Part shown: positions 1 to 7,148 of the stretch, piece by piece
Layout: the number at the start of each line of letters is the position of its first letter
Numbering within the stretch: position 1 is the first letter of the stretch
NCBI GenBank assembly: GCA_017990865.1
Contig: JAGNNB010000126.1
Location: forward strand, 1-8,063
Length of the DNA stretch: 8,063 bases
Source of the DNA: Lysobacteraceae bacterium
GTDB taxonomy: Bacteria > Pseudomonadota > Gammaproteobacteria > Xanthomonadales > Xanthomonadaceae
Direction of reading: 5' to 3'
The notes under the pieces: generated by a model
Seen by the model: only the letters and a program-made list of their open reading frames with translations
Databases searched by the model: none
Told to the model about the DNA's origin: nothing
Program-made: the position numbers and the translations under genes

Positions 1-709
1 ACCACACGATCACAGACAGCAGCCAGCCGATCCACGCGATGCGGATATCGATCCGCGACAAGCCTTCGAGAAACGAATCGAGCGCGTCGCGCTTGGCGAC
101 GATGTGCCCGGCGATCTGCTGCGCGATGTAGACCCAACGACCGACCGCCATCGAACGTTGTGCGAAGTGACCGAACTCGTGGGCGAGCACCGCTTTCAAC
201 TCGCCCAGGCTGAGCACGTTGACCAGGCCGAGACCGATTTCCAGATTCTTCTTCGACGGGAAGATCAGGTTCATCGGCGACAAGTCGTAGAACACGCAGG
301 CATTGACGCGCGACGACAGGAACACGCGATGCGGGCGCGGGGCGCCGGCTTCGTCGGCCAATCGATGCAGGAATGCGAACAACTCGGGCTGATCCTGCGG
401 CTTGAGCTCGATGTCGTCGCTCTTGTCGTGGGCGCGCTTGTTGAAAATCAGCGCCTTGATCATGAAGATCGCCAGGAAGGTCGCGCAGCCGGCGCCGATC
501 AAGAGCATCAGCGGGTCGTTGCTGCCGGCCGCCAGCGCCTTGAACAAGCGGTATGCGGTGAACACGAACCACACCAGCAAACCGAAATAGATCGCGATGA
601 ACGCGAGCAGGCCGGACATCGCGAGCCAAGCATGACGACGATAGGTCGCGCTGGGTTCGGTCAATTTCTGCGGAACGGACGTGGGACCTTCCGGATACAA
701 CATGTGCAT
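1..709 (-). CDS. M48-family membrane zinc metallopeptidase (partial, C-terminal part outside window)
   Basis: This open frame runs off the low-coordinate edge; about 236 N-terminal residues are visible. From a start at 709 it shows a short Pro-containing N-terminus (MHMLYPEGP), a hydrophobic segment at about residues 27-52, a second at about 67-89, a cytoplasmic-looking linker, and then the zinc-protease motif HEFGH at residues 177-181 inside LKAVLAHEFGHFAQRSMAVG. A third hydrophobic stretch (RIAWIGWLLSVIVW) begins just before the edge. HEXXH flanked by membrane segments is the architecture of M48 (HtpX/Ste24-like) peptidases, in which the two His bind zinc and the Glu is catalytic. The third zinc ligand is expected beyond the window. 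The frame is open up to a stop at 911-913; possible ATG starts are 760, 709 and 703, and none has a clear Shine-Dalgarno. I prefer 709, weakly. The substrate is unknown; quality control of membrane proteins is only a family-level guess. Confidence 0.85.
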   Translation of the reverse strand, partial: MHMLYPEGPTSVPQKLTEPSATYRRHAWLAMSGLLAFIAIYFGLLVWFVFTAYRLFKALAAGSNDPLMLLIGAGCATFLAIFMIKALIFNKRAHDKSDDIELKPQDQPELFAFLHRLADEAGAPRPHRVFLSSRVNACVFYDLSPMNLIFPSKKNLEIGLGLVNVLSLGELKAVLAHEFGHFAQRSMAVGRWVYIAQQIAGHIVAKRDALDSFLEGLSRIDIRIAWIGWLLSVIVW

Positions 710-946
710 GATCGATACGCTCGCAATGGGGTCGATGGCGTCCCTGACCGTGGCGTCCATGAAAACGGCGGGGTGTTGATCGTCGACCGATTCGCGCGAG
801 CGGCTTGAGCGGCTCGGGTATGCGCCACGCCGTACGCGAGAGGTACGGACGACGGCCGCGCGGACGGCGGTCGCATGCGAAGTGGACTCGGAATTCCCCC
901 GGCGCGGACGTTAACCGAGATCGGCGGGCGACGCTAGATCGAACGC

Positions 947-1030
947 GCGTTTCGGCATAAATCGGCGCGAAAACGGGCGTCGACGTCTATAAAACGGCGC
1001 GATAGATCAATTCGATTTCACAAATCGAGG
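947..1030 (-). promoter_or_regulatory. AT-rich promoter-like patch upstream of the M48 peptidase gene
   Basis: This patch is conspicuously AT-richer than its surroundings and lies between the probable ftsZ terminator and the peptidase gene, where a promoter would be expected. On the minus strand, TATAGA and TTTATG occur as possible -10 elements, with TTGATC and TTGTGA as possible -35 elements, but none of the pairs combines good hexamers with 16-18 base spacing. The call therefore rests on composition and position, not on a consensus match. A transcript from here would have a 5' leader of over 200 bases before the peptidase start. Confidence 0.3.
1012..1028. promoter_or_regulatory. 17-bp perfect dyad, possible operator
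   Basis: The sequence TCGATTTCACAAATCGA is a perfect inverted repeat of two 7-base arms around CAC. It lies at the upstream edge of the AT-rich patch, as an operator or activator site would. I cannot assign it to a known regulator. The minus strand reads TTGTGA here, which resembles one CRP half-site, but the second half-site is missing. A dyad of this size could occur by chance. Confidence 0.3.
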
Positions 1031-1086
1031 GGAATGCGCCAGGGCGCGCTCGGGCGAGGGGTCGCCTGCGAAGCATGGCATCGCCG

Positions 1087-1122
1087 ACGAAAACGTCCCG
1101 CCGGGCCATCGGCCCGACGGGA
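1087..1122 (-). terminator. Probable Rho-independent terminator after ftsZ
   Basis: On the minus strand, bases 1122 to 1096 form a hairpin with an outer stem of 5 bp (TCCCG/CGGGA), one mismatch, an inner stem of 6 bp (CGGGCC/GGCCCG) and a 3-base loop. It is followed by CG and then TTTT. A strong GC stem with a short T run is what an intrinsic terminator in a high-GC genome looks like. It sits about 155 bases beyond the ftsZ stop and upstream of the promoter-like patch, so it would close the ftsZ transcript and separate it from the peptidase gene. The T run is short and not immediately at the stem, so termination could be partial. Confidence 0.5.
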
Positions 1123-1223
1123 GAAGGTCACGGCAAACAACAACGGTCGATCCTTCCGTCGCAACGCGCAAGCGATACGGCCGCGCCGAGCGTGCGCGAT
1201 CGCATCGAACCGCGCTGCGATCC

Positions 1224-1243
1224 CCCGCCGAAGATTCGGCGGG
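1224..1243 (-). terminator. Perfect 9-bp stem just after ftsZ, no T run
   Basis: The arms CCCGCCGAA and TTCGGCGGG are perfectly complementary around two bases, equivalent to an 8-bp stem with a 4-base loop. It starts 34 bases after the ftsZ stop. Neither strand has a T run after it, so it is more likely a 3'-end stabilising stem or an RNA processing/pausing structure than a complete intrinsic terminator. Confidence 0.35.
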
Positions 1244-1276
1244 ACAGCACGCTAAGCGTTTCGATCCAAGCGCTGA

Positions 1277-2521
1277 TCAATCCGCTTGGCGACGCAGAAA
1301 CGCCGGAATATCCAAGTAGCTGCTATCGCTGCCGAAATCCGCTGCCGCCGGCGTCGAGGACGTCGACGCATCGCTGCGACCGCGCAAGTTGGCGGCGATA
1401 CCGGCGCCCGAAGCGAACGGGTTGGAGGGCTCGTCGATCACCATGCCGGTGGTCGCATCGCGACGCGCCTGCGTGTTGATCAGTTGCACTTGCGGGCGAC
1501 GCTGCGGCGCGGCGTAGACCTCGTCGCGCTCGCCGCGCACCGGCTGACGCGCCGCGACCGAGCGGTTCAAACCGGTCGCGACCACGGTGACTTTCACTTC
1601 GTCTTGCATCTCCGGGTCGAGCACGGTACCGATCACGACCGTCGCGTCTTCCGACGCGAAGTGCTCGATGGTGCGGCCCACTTCGTCGAATTCGGCCATG
1701 GTGAAATCCGGGCCGGCGGTGATGTTGACCAGAATGCCGTTGGCGCCGGCGAGATTCACGTCGTCGAGCAGCGGATTGTTGATCGCGCCTTCCGCGGCGG
1801 CCTGCGCGCGATCGTCGCCGCGCGCGGTGCCGGTGCCCATCATCGCCAGACCCATTTCGCTCATCACCGTGCGCACGTCGGCGAAGTCGACGTTGATCAG
1901 GCCCGGGCGCACGATCAGATCGGCGATGCCCTGCACCGCGCCCTGCAGCACGTCGTTGGCGGCGCGGAAGGCCTGGATCATCGTCGCGTTGCGACCGAGG
2001 ACCGTGATGAGTTTTTCGTTCGGGATCGTGATCAGCGAATCGCAATGGTGCGACAGCTCTTCGATGCCTTTGAGCGCCACCTGCATGCGGCGACGACCTT
2101 CGAACGGGAACGGTTTGGTGACGACGGCGACGGTCAGGATGCCCATCTCCTTCGCCAATTGCGCGACGACCGGCGCGGCGCCGGTGCCGGTGCCGCCGCC
2201 CATGCCGGCGGTGATGAACACCATGTCGGCGCCCTGCAGCGCGTCCATGATGCGTTCGCGATCTTCGAGCGCGGCTTGACGGCCGACTTCGGGATTCGCG
2301 CCCGCGCCCAGACCTTTGGTGACGTTGCTGCCGAGTTGGAGCTGCAGCTTGGCGCCGCAGTTCTTGATCGCCTGCGAATCGGTGTTCGCGGTGATGAACT
2401 CGACGCCTTCGATGCAACCGTTGACCATGTGCGCGACCGCGTTGCCGCCGCCGCCACCGACGCCCACGACCTTGATGACCGCGTTCGGCGCCATTTTCTC
2501 GACCAGTTCGAAATATGCCAT
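1277..2521 (-). CDS. ftsZ: Cell division protein FtsZ
   Basis: FtsZ is the bacterial tubulin homologue, a GTPase that polymerises into the cytoplasmic Z ring at the division site. The 414-residue product has the nucleotide-binding N-terminal domain with the tubulin signature [12 protein letters not shown] at 106-117 and the T7 synergy loop [15 protein letters not shown] at 210-224, which completes the GTPase site of the neighbouring subunit. A C-terminal domain extends to about 316, then a variable Arg/Pro/Ser/Ala-rich linker at about 317-402, and finally the conserved tail peptide [11 protein letters not shown] at 404-414, which binds FtsA and ZipA-type partners. The length is slightly above E. 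coli FtsZ (383), mainly because of the linker. The ATG at 2521 is fixed by homology ([10 protein letters not shown]) and by the AGAGAGGA Shine-Dalgarno. The same frame stays open far upstream, but that extension reads through ftsA out of frame and is not coding. Confidence 0.98.
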   Translation of the reverse strand: MAYFELVEKMAPNAVIKVVGVGGGGGNAVAHMVNGCIEGVEFITANTDSQAIKNCGAKLQLQLGSNVTKGLGAGANPEVGRQAALEDRERIMDALQGADMVFITAGMGGGTGTGAAPVVAQLAKEMGILTVAVVTKPFPFEGRRRMQVALKGIEELSHHCDSLITIPNEKLITVLGRNATMIQAFRAANDVLQGAVQGIADLIVRPGLINVDFADVRTVMSEMGLAMMGTGTARGDDRAQAAAEGAINNPLLDDVNLAGANGILVNITAGPDFTMAEFDEVGRTIEHFASEDATVVIGTVLDPEMQDEVKVTVVATGLNRSVAARQPVRGERDEVYAAPQRRPQVQLINTQARRDATTGMVIDEPSNPFASGAGIAANLRGRSDASTSSTPAAADFGSDSSYLDIPAFLRRQAD

Positions 2522-2649
2522 GACCGTATCCTCTCTAGTTATGTGATGCTGTTGTCGTATCGGGTAACGCTGAACCTGACGTTTGCTTTCGCTCTTATCG
2601 CTCTTTCTGTATTCCGCCGCGCTCGCCGCACGCGCTTCGCGCGTCGACG
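2522..2649 (-). promoter_or_regulatory. ftsA-ftsZ leader, possible ftsZ control region
   Basis: This 128-base gap is the only real break between genes from murG to ftsZ. On the minus strand it begins with a small perfect hairpin (2630-2644: ACGCGC, loop GAA, GCGCGT) directly after the ftsA stop. It then becomes purine-rich and AT-richer, with an exact 8-base direct repeat (AAGAGCGA at period 9, 2589-2605). It ends with CATAAC, a weak -10-like hexamer, shortly before the ftsZ ribosome site. In other bacteria ftsZ often has extra promoters close upstream; such a promoter here is an inference, as no good -35/-10 pair is visible. Confidence 0.35.
2529..2536 (-). promoter_or_regulatory. Shine-Dalgarno of ftsZ
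   Basis: The minus strand reads AGAGAGGA, with AGGA ending seven bases before the ftsZ ATG. This is the clearest ribosome binding site in the division part of the cluster and fits the need for high FtsZ synthesis. It decides the start against the long in-frame upstream extension. Confidence 0.75.
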
Positions 2650-3885
2650 CTAAAACTCGCCCTTGAACCAATTCCGGAACTTGTTGAACACGCCCACCGC
2701 GCGGCCGGCGGGAATCATCGGCCGCCGCGGATGTTCGATCTGGCTGCCCATCAGTAGCAGGCCGACGCCGGTGGCGTGAACCGGATTGCCGACGACTTCG
2801 CCCAAACCGCTGACATGCTGCGGGATGCCCACGCGCACCGGCATCTGCAGCATTTCTTCCGCCAGTTCGATCACGCCTTCCATCTTCGACGCGCCGCCGG
2901 TGAGCACCATGCCGGCGCGCACCAGTTCCTCGAAGCCCGAACGACGCAGTTCGGCCTGCACCATCTCGAAGATTTCCTCGTAGCGCCCCTGCACCGCCTG
3001 CGCCAAGGCGTGACGCGGCAAGCGGCGCGGCGGACGATCGCCGACGCTCGGCACCTGGATGCTTTCTTCCGCCGTGGCGAGTTGCGCCAAGGCACAGGCG
3101 TAACGCACCTTGATCTGCTCGGCTTCGGGCGTGGGCGTGCGCAGCATGTGCGCGATGTCGTTGGTGACGTGATCGCCGGCGATCGGCAGCGAGGCGGTAT
3201 GGCAAATCGCGCCCTGCACGAACACCGCGATATCGGTCGTACCGGCGCCGATATCCACCAACACCACGCCGAGTTCGCGCTCGTCGCCGGTCAGCACCGC
3301 GGTGCTGGAGGCGAGCGAGGAGAAGATCAAATCGTCGACCTGCAACCCGCACCGCTGCACGCATTTGCTGATATTCGCCGCCGCCGATTGCGCGCAAACC
3401 ACGAGGTGCGCATGCACTTCGAGACGCACGCCGGTCATACCGACCGGATTGCGGATGCCTTCCTGCGAATCGTCCAGCACGTAGTCGCGCGGGATCGCGT
3501 GCAGGATTTTCTGATCGGCGGGAATCGCGACGGCTTTCGCCGCTTCGAGCACGCGATCGAGATCCTGATAGCTCACCTCGCCGTCCCGAATCGGCACGAT
3601 GCCGGGCGAATTGCGGCATTGCACGTGATTGCCGGAGATCGAGGCGTAGACCGAGCGGATTTCGCAGCCGGCCATCAACTCGGCTTCCTCGACCGCGCGC
3701 TGGATCGATTGCACCGTCGATTCGATATCGACCACCACGCCGCGCTTGAGCCCGCGCGATTCGTGCGTGCCGATACCGATCACTTCGATCGGACTGCCCG
3801 ACGCGTACTCGCCGACGAGCGTCACGATCTTGGACGTGCCGATGTCGAGGCCGACGATGAGCGATTTGTCGCCTTTGCGGTTCAT
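2650..3885 (-). CDS. ftsA: Cell division protein FtsA
   Basis: FtsA is an actin-family ATPase that anchors FtsZ filaments to the inner membrane and recruits later divisome proteins. The 411-residue product is close to the usual length (E. coli 420). It carries the phosphate-1 motif GLDIGTSK at 12-19, the FtsA-specific 1C subdomain at roughly 85-165, the phosphate-2 motif [14 protein letters not shown] at 209-222, and the adenosine motif [12 protein letters not shown] at 326-337. It ends in the short amphipathic membrane-targeting helix FRNWFKGEF at 403-411. The ATG overlaps the ftsQ stop as ATGA. No purine-rich ribosome site precedes it (the upstream minus-strand bases are CCCGGCTGTGCACTC), so translation is probably coupled to ftsQ. 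The nearby repeat element ends nine bases before this start. The stop is TAG. Confidence 0.97.
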   Translation of the reverse strand: MNRKGDKSLIVGLDIGTSKIVTLVGEYASGSPIEVIGIGTHESRGLKRGVVVDIESTVQSIQRAVEEAELMAGCEIRSVYASISGNHVQCRNSPGIVPIRDGEVSYQDLDRVLEAAKAVAIPADQKILHAIPRDYVLDDSQEGIRNPVGMTGVRLEVHAHLVVCAQSAAANISKCVQRCGLQVDDLIFSSLASSTAVLTGDERELGVVLVDIGAGTTDIAVFVQGAICHTASLPIAGDHVTNDIAHMLRTPTPEAEQIKVRYACALAQLATAEESIQVPSVGDRPPRRLPRHALAQAVQGRYEEIFEMVQAELRRSGFEELVRAGMVLTGGASKMEGVIELAEEMLQMPVRVGIPQHVSGLGEVVGNPVHATGVGLLLMGSQIEHPRRPMIPAGRAVGVFNKFRNWFKGEF

Positions 3886-4706
3886 GAGTGCACAGCCGGG
3901 AATCGAGAATGGGGGATGGGGAATCGTTCAACAGCGTAGGTTTCGATGGCGAGGCGCGGCGAGTGAGCGAAGGGCGTTTCGGCGATTCCCGATTCCCCAT
4001 TCCCCATTCCCGGCCTTTTCCACGTCAACGCGAATCCGTTGGTGTAACGCAAATCGGCGCGCGCGAGGACAGCGCCGTTCTGCGCTTGCAACTGCGGCCA
4101 CAGTCGCGCGAAACGCGCCAGTCGCAGCCGCGGATCGTCGCGACCGAGCAGCAATTCGGCGCCGGTGGAGAGCGTCATAGAACGGCTGCCGCGCGCGTCG
4201 ATGCGCAACGCGACGATATCGATGCCCGCAGGCGCGAACATCGCACGCGCCTCGTTGTAGAACGCGATCAGATCGGCGCTGGCCGATTCCGGGCCGTCGA
4301 ATCGCGGCAAGCCTTTCGGCGCCGCGACGCCCGTCGCCGGGAAGATCTTCGCGCGCTCCGACAGCAGTCGATCTTCGCCCCACCACGCGAACGGGCGATG
4401 CTCGACGACCTGCACGATCAGCACATCCGGCCATTGTTTGCGTACTTCGGCGCGTTCGACCCACGGCAGCTTCGCGACCGCCGCTTGCGCTTCGTCCAAA
4501 CGCACGGCGAAGAAACCGCGCTGCGCATGCGGCCTCACCGCCGCGCGCAATGCGGCATCGTCCACGCGCTGCAATTCGCCGACCACGCGCAAGGTGCGCA
4601 GCGGCCAGCGCTCGGCGCCGATCCAGCCGTTGATCACGGCCACGACCGGCAGCGCCACCAGCACCAGCGCGAGCATCCAGGCGAGCAGACGCAAGAACGC
4701 ATTCAT
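3882..4706 (-). CDS. ftsQ: Cell division protein FtsQ, with a repeat-encoded C-terminal tail
   Basis: FtsQ is a bitopic inner-membrane protein that joins early and late divisome parts through FtsB and FtsL. The 274-residue product has a short N-terminus, a transmembrane helix at about 5-27, a POTRA domain at about 33-104, and a beta domain. The beta domain starts after the family motif running through [14 protein letters not shown] (81-94) and reaches [11 protein letters not shown] (219-229). The last segment matches the E. coli C-terminal strand (YDSGAAVGW) that binds FtsB, so the core is complete. Residues of about 231-271 are encoded by the 120-bp inverted-repeat element and read GMGNGESGI and [11 protein letters not shown], unlike FtsQ. 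Removing the element would leave the frame intact and an FtsQ ending WKSVHS. The start is the ATG at 4706, which forms an ATGA overlap with ddl and has GGAGG upstream; the in-frame ATG at 4766 would lie deep inside ddl and encodes no homologous residues. Confidence 0.94.
   Translation of the reverse strand: MNAFLRLLAWMLALVLVALPVVAVINGWIGAERWPLRTLRVVGELQRVDDAALRAAVRPHAQRGFFAVRLDEAQAAVAKLPWVERAEVRKQWPDVLIVQVVEHRPFAWWGEDRLLSERAKIFPATGVAAPKGLPRFDGPESASADLIAFYNEARAMFAPAGIDIVALRIDARGSRSMTLSTGAELLLGRDDPRLRLARFARLWPQLQAQNGAVLARADLRYTNGFALTWKRPGMGNGESGIAETPFAHSPRLAIETYAVERFPIPHSRFPAVHS
3895..4014. repeat. 120-bp element with 32-bp imperfect inverted repeats (GGGAAT type)
   Basis: The left arm (3895-3926) and the right arm (3983-4014) are inverted copies that match at 28 of 32 positions when aligned without gaps. 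They enclose a 56-base centre. The arms consist of tandem GGGAAT/GGGGAAT/CGGGAATCG units. I recall runs of this kind as common dispersed sequences in Xanthomonadaceae genomes, where they create spurious protein stretches such as GNGESGI or RFPIPHS; this is from memory and was not searched. The element lies wholly within the ftsQ coding frame and is exactly 40 codons long. No convincing target duplication flanks it and it has no room for a transposase, so it would be a non-autonomous or REP-like element. Confidence 0.75.
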
Positions 4707-5689
4707 CGTGCGTGCGCCTCCGACGGGTCGGTTTCGATGACGCTCGTTTCCAGGATCAGACAGCACAGCGTTTCGAAATCGATGCCGAGTTCGCGCGCGG
4801 CTTTGGGCACCAACGAGTGACTGGTCATGCCCGGCGCGGTGTTGACTTCGATCAGTTGGAAACCGAGGCGGCGATCGCGCATCACGTCAACGCGTCCCCA
4901 GCCGCGCCCGCCTGCGGCACGGAACGCGCGCAGGGCGAGATCGCGAATCGTGTCTTCGTCGTCGCCGTTCAAACCGGGGCACAGATACTGCGTGTCGTCG
5001 GCGATGTATTTGGCGTGGTAGTCGTACCACTCGCCCGCCGGCACGATGCGGATCGACGGCAAGGCCACATCGCCAAGCACACCGACGGTAAACTCATCGC
5101 CCTGCACCATTTGTTCCATCAGCAGTTCGCCCGCGTAGTTCGCGGCGAACGCTTCCGCGGGCGCGAGATCGGCCTCGGCGAGTACGCGGAACACGCCGAC
5201 GCTGGAGCCTTCGCAAGCCGGTTTCACGAACACCGGGAAACCTAATGCATACGCGGCTTCGCGCATACCCGCACCGCGTGCGTTCGCGGGCAAACGTACG
5301 AATTTTGGCGTCGGCAAGCCTTCGCTGAGCCACACCTGTTTGGTACGAATCTTGTCCATCGTCAACGACGAACCGAGCACGCCCGAGCCGGTGTAAGGCA
5401 CATTCAGCGCTTCAAGCGCGCCTTGCAATACGCCGTCTTCGCCGCCGCCTTTGTTGCCGTGCAGGATGTTGAAGACGCGATCGAACTTCTTCGCGATCAA
5501 GGCTTCGATCAACGCCGGAATGCCGTCCACCGCGTGCGCATCGACGTCGCGCGCGCGCAACGCGTCGAGCACGTTGCGGCCGGAATCCAGCGACACCTCG
5601 CGCTCGGCGCTGGTGCCGCCCATCAGCACGGCGACGCGCCCGAATTCGGCCGGGTTTTGAATGCGCGGGATGGCGAAGGAAAGCGTCAC
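4703..5689 (-). CDS. ddl: D-alanine--D-alanine ligase
   Basis: Ddl is a cytoplasmic ATP-grasp ligase that joins two D-Ala via a D-alanyl phosphate, supplying the dipeptide that MurF adds to the peptidoglycan precursor. The 328-residue product shows [14 protein letters not shown] at 24-37 (its Glu binds the first D-Ala), the loop [10 protein letters not shown] at 78-87, EGSSVGV at 160-166, the Tyr loop WYDYHAKY at 221-228, and the Mg-binding/omega region [15 protein letters not shown] at 281-295. These match DdlB-type enzymes, with a Gly loop two residues longer than E. coli DdlB (HGRGGEDG). I choose the GTG at 5689 because TGAGG lies eight bases before it. The alternative ATG at 5740 would add 17 residues, overlap murC by 41 bases and has no ribosome site. 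The stop overlaps ftsQ as ATGA. Position between murC and ftsQ corresponds to ddlB. Confidence 0.96.
   Translation of the reverse strand: MTLSFAIPRIQNPAEFGRVAVLMGGTSAEREVSLDSGRNVLDALRARDVDAHAVDGIPALIEALIAKKFDRVFNILHGNKGGGEDGVLQGALEALNVPYTGSGVLGSSLTMDKIRTKQVWLSEGLPTPKFVRLPANARGAGMREAAYALGFPVFVKPACEGSSVGVFRVLAEADLAPAEAFAANYAGELLMEQMVQGDEFTVGVLGDVALPSIRIVPAGEWYDYHAKYIADDTQYLCPGLNGDDEDTIRDLALRAFRAAGGRGWGRVDVMRDRRLGFQLIEVNTAPGMTSHSLVPKAARELGIDFETLCCLILETSVIETDPSEAHAR
4717..4721 (-). promoter_or_regulatory. Shine-Dalgarno of ftsQ
   Basis: GGAGG on the minus strand ends ten bases before the ATG at 4706. It lies inside the ddl 3' end and supports the ATGA-overlap start of ftsQ over the in-frame ATG 60 bases upstream. 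The spacing is at the long end of the usual range. Confidence 0.55.
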
Positions 5690-5697
5690 GACTCGGG

Positions 5698-5702
5698 CCT
5701 CA
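5698..5702 (-). promoter_or_regulatory. Shine-Dalgarno of ddl, overlapping the murC stop
   Basis: TGAGG on the minus strand contains the murC stop codon TGA and ends eight bases before the GTG at 5689. It decides the ddl start and places ribosomes finishing murC right at the ddl initiation site, which suggests coupled translation. Confidence 0.55.
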
Positions 5703-7148
5703 GGATTTGTGCGTTTCGGAATGCGCGGTGACGAAGCCATGCGCGGCGATGTGCTGCGCGGCGGCGCCGATATCGCCCGCGCCCATCATCAGCAGCAGAT
5801 CGCCGTCGCGCAGTACGTCCGGCAACACGCTGGAGAGTTCTTGCGCGCTGCCGACGACCACCGGATCGATACGACCGCGCGCGCGGATGCTGCGCGCGAG
5901 CGATTTGGCGTCGGCGCCGGCGATCGGCGCTTCGCCCGCGGGATAGACCTCGGTCAATACCAGCACGTCGACGTTCGACAGCACCGCCGCGAAGTCGTCG
6001 AAGAGATCGCGCGTACGGCTGTAGCGATGCGGTTGGAATGCGACGACCAAGCGACGCTCCGGCCAGCCGCCGCGCGCCGCTTCGAACACCGCGTCGAGTT
6101 CTTTCGGGTGATGGCCGTAATCATCGACCAATTGCACTTTCGCGCCTTGCGGCGTGGTCGGCTCCGCCAGCAGATTGAAGCGACGACCGATGCCGGCGAA
6201 GCTCTCGAGCGCGCGCGCGATCGCCTGCGGGGTGACGCCGAGTTGCCAACCGATGGTCGCAGCGGCCAGCGCGTTCTGTACGTTGTGGCGACCGGGCAAC
6301 GCCAATTTGACCGGCGTGCGACTGCCGTCGGTGAGGCACAGCGTGAAGTGCATGCAGCCGCCGCGCTGTTCGACATCTTCGGCGCGCACGTCGGCGTCCG
6401 CCGAAAAACCGTAACGGATGATGTGGCGCGGCGTTTCCGCAGCCAGCGCCGCCACTTCCGGGTCGTCGATGCACAGCACCGCCAAACCGTAGAACGGCAG
6501 GCGGTGCAGGAATTCGGAGAACGCCGCCTGCACGCGCGCGAAATCGCCGCCGTAGTTCTCCAAATGATCGGCATCGATATTCGTGACCACCGCGATGAGC
6601 GGGTTCAAACGCAGGAAACTGCCGTCGCTTTCGTCGGCTTCGGCCACCAGCCAATCGCCGCTGCCCAAGCGCGCGTTCGCGCCGGCCGCGAGCAATTGCC
6701 CGCCGATCACGAAGGTCGGGTCGAGTCCCCACTCGCCCAACACGCTGGCGGTGAGCGAGGTGGTGGTGGTTTTGCCGTGCGTGCCGGCGATGGCGATGCC
6801 GCGACGGAAACGCATCAGTTCGGCCAGCATTTCCGCGCGCGGTACCACCGGGATGCGCTGCGCCCGCGCTTCCATCCATTCGGGGTTGTCGCGCTTGATC
6901 GCGCTGGACACCACCACGCAATCGGCGCCCAACACGTTCGCCGCGGCATGGCCGCGATGCACGACGGCGCCGAGCGACGCGAGCCGACGCGTGACGGCGT
7001 TATCGGCCTGATCCGAACCGGACACGCGATAGCCGAGCGTGCACAGCACTTCCGCGATACCGCTCATGCCGACGCCGCCAATGCCGACGAAATGCACGCG
7101 CGGAAACGCGCGGGAGACGTCTTTGGTATGAAGAAGACGGCGGATCAT
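5700..7148 (-). CDS. murC: UDP-N-acetylmuramate--L-alanine ligase MurC
   Basis: MurC is the cytoplasmic Mur ligase that adds L-Ala to UDP-MurNAc with ATP, the first step of stem-peptide assembly. The 482-residue product has the N-terminal UDP-binding Rossmann motif [13 protein letters not shown] at 18-30. The central ATPase domain has the P-loop [10 protein letters not shown] at 121-130, EADESDGSF at 170-178 and the [11 protein letters not shown] region at 190-200. [13 protein letters not shown] at 284-296 leads into the C-terminal domain, with DDYGHHPKE at 342-350 and FQPHRYSRT at 371-379, both typical of MurC. The length fits the family. The ATG at 7148 overlaps the murG stop as ATGA and has a perfect GGAGG seven bases upstream. 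The same frame is open far upstream, but that part is murG read out of frame. The product is followed by ddl ten bases after its stop. Confidence 0.98.
   Translation of the reverse strand: MIRRLLHTKDVSRAFPRVHFVGIGGVGMSGIAEVLCTLGYRVSGSDQADNAVTRRLASLGAVVHRGHAAANVLGADCVVVSSAIKRDNPEWMEARAQRIPVVPRAEMLAELMRFRRGIAIAGTHGKTTTTSLTASVLGEWGLDPTFVIGGQLLAAGANARLGSGDWLVAEADESDGSFLRLNPLIAVVTNIDADHLENYGGDFARVQAAFSEFLHRLPFYGLAVLCIDDPEVAALAAETPRHIIRYGFSADADVRAEDVEQRGGCMHFTLCLTDGSRTPVKLALPGRHNVQNALAAATIGWQLGVTPQAIARALESFAGIGRRFNLLAEPTTPQGAKVQLVDDYGHHPKELDAVFEAARGGWPERRLVVAFQPHRYSRTRDLFDDFAAVLSNVDVLVLTEVYPAGEAPIAGADAKSLARSIRARGRIDPVVVGSAQELSSVLPDVLRDGDLLLMMGAGDIGAAAQHIAAHGFVTAHSETHKS

Larger units (their letters stand above)
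710..1276. other. Intergenic region between ftsZ and the M48 peptidase gene
   Basis: About 570 bases with no convincing gene on either strand. The short plus-strand open frames here are rich in Arg and low in complexity, as expected from chance frames in GC-rich DNA. The region holds a perfect stem 34 bases after the ftsZ stop, a larger stem followed by TTTT about 155 bases after it, an AT-rich patch at about 947-1030 unlike its GC-rich surroundings, and a 17-bp perfect dyad at 1012-1028. The part from 761 to about 945 shows nothing specific. If the peptidase starts at 760, the region is shorter by about 50 bases. Confidence 0.7.

Noticed and set aside
104..808. A plus-strand open frame of 234 codons over the peptidase region
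   Set aside because: The minus strand carries HEFGH and membrane segments in one continuous frame; the plus frame is Gln/Arg/Glu-rich shadow sequence.
988..993. TATAAA on the plus strand as a -10 element
   Set aside because: There is no -35-like hexamer at the right distance, and no plus-strand gene follows.
1286..2653. A 455-codon plus-strand open frame antisense to ftsZ
   Set aside because: It is the complement of well-conserved ftsZ codons in GC-rich DNA, with His/Arg/Asp-rich composition and no recognisable domain.
1277..4000. A 907-codon open frame ending with FtsZ, suggesting a fusion protein
   Set aside because: Upstream of the MAYFE start at 2521 the frame reads ftsA out of frame and gives Arg-rich, low-complexity sequence. 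ftsA is clearly coded in another frame, and ftsZ has its own ribosome site.
3895..4014. The GGGAAT tandem units as a CRISPR array or an origin
   Set aside because: There are only two arms, in inverted orientation, with short internal units and no spacers, and they lie inside the ftsQ frame.
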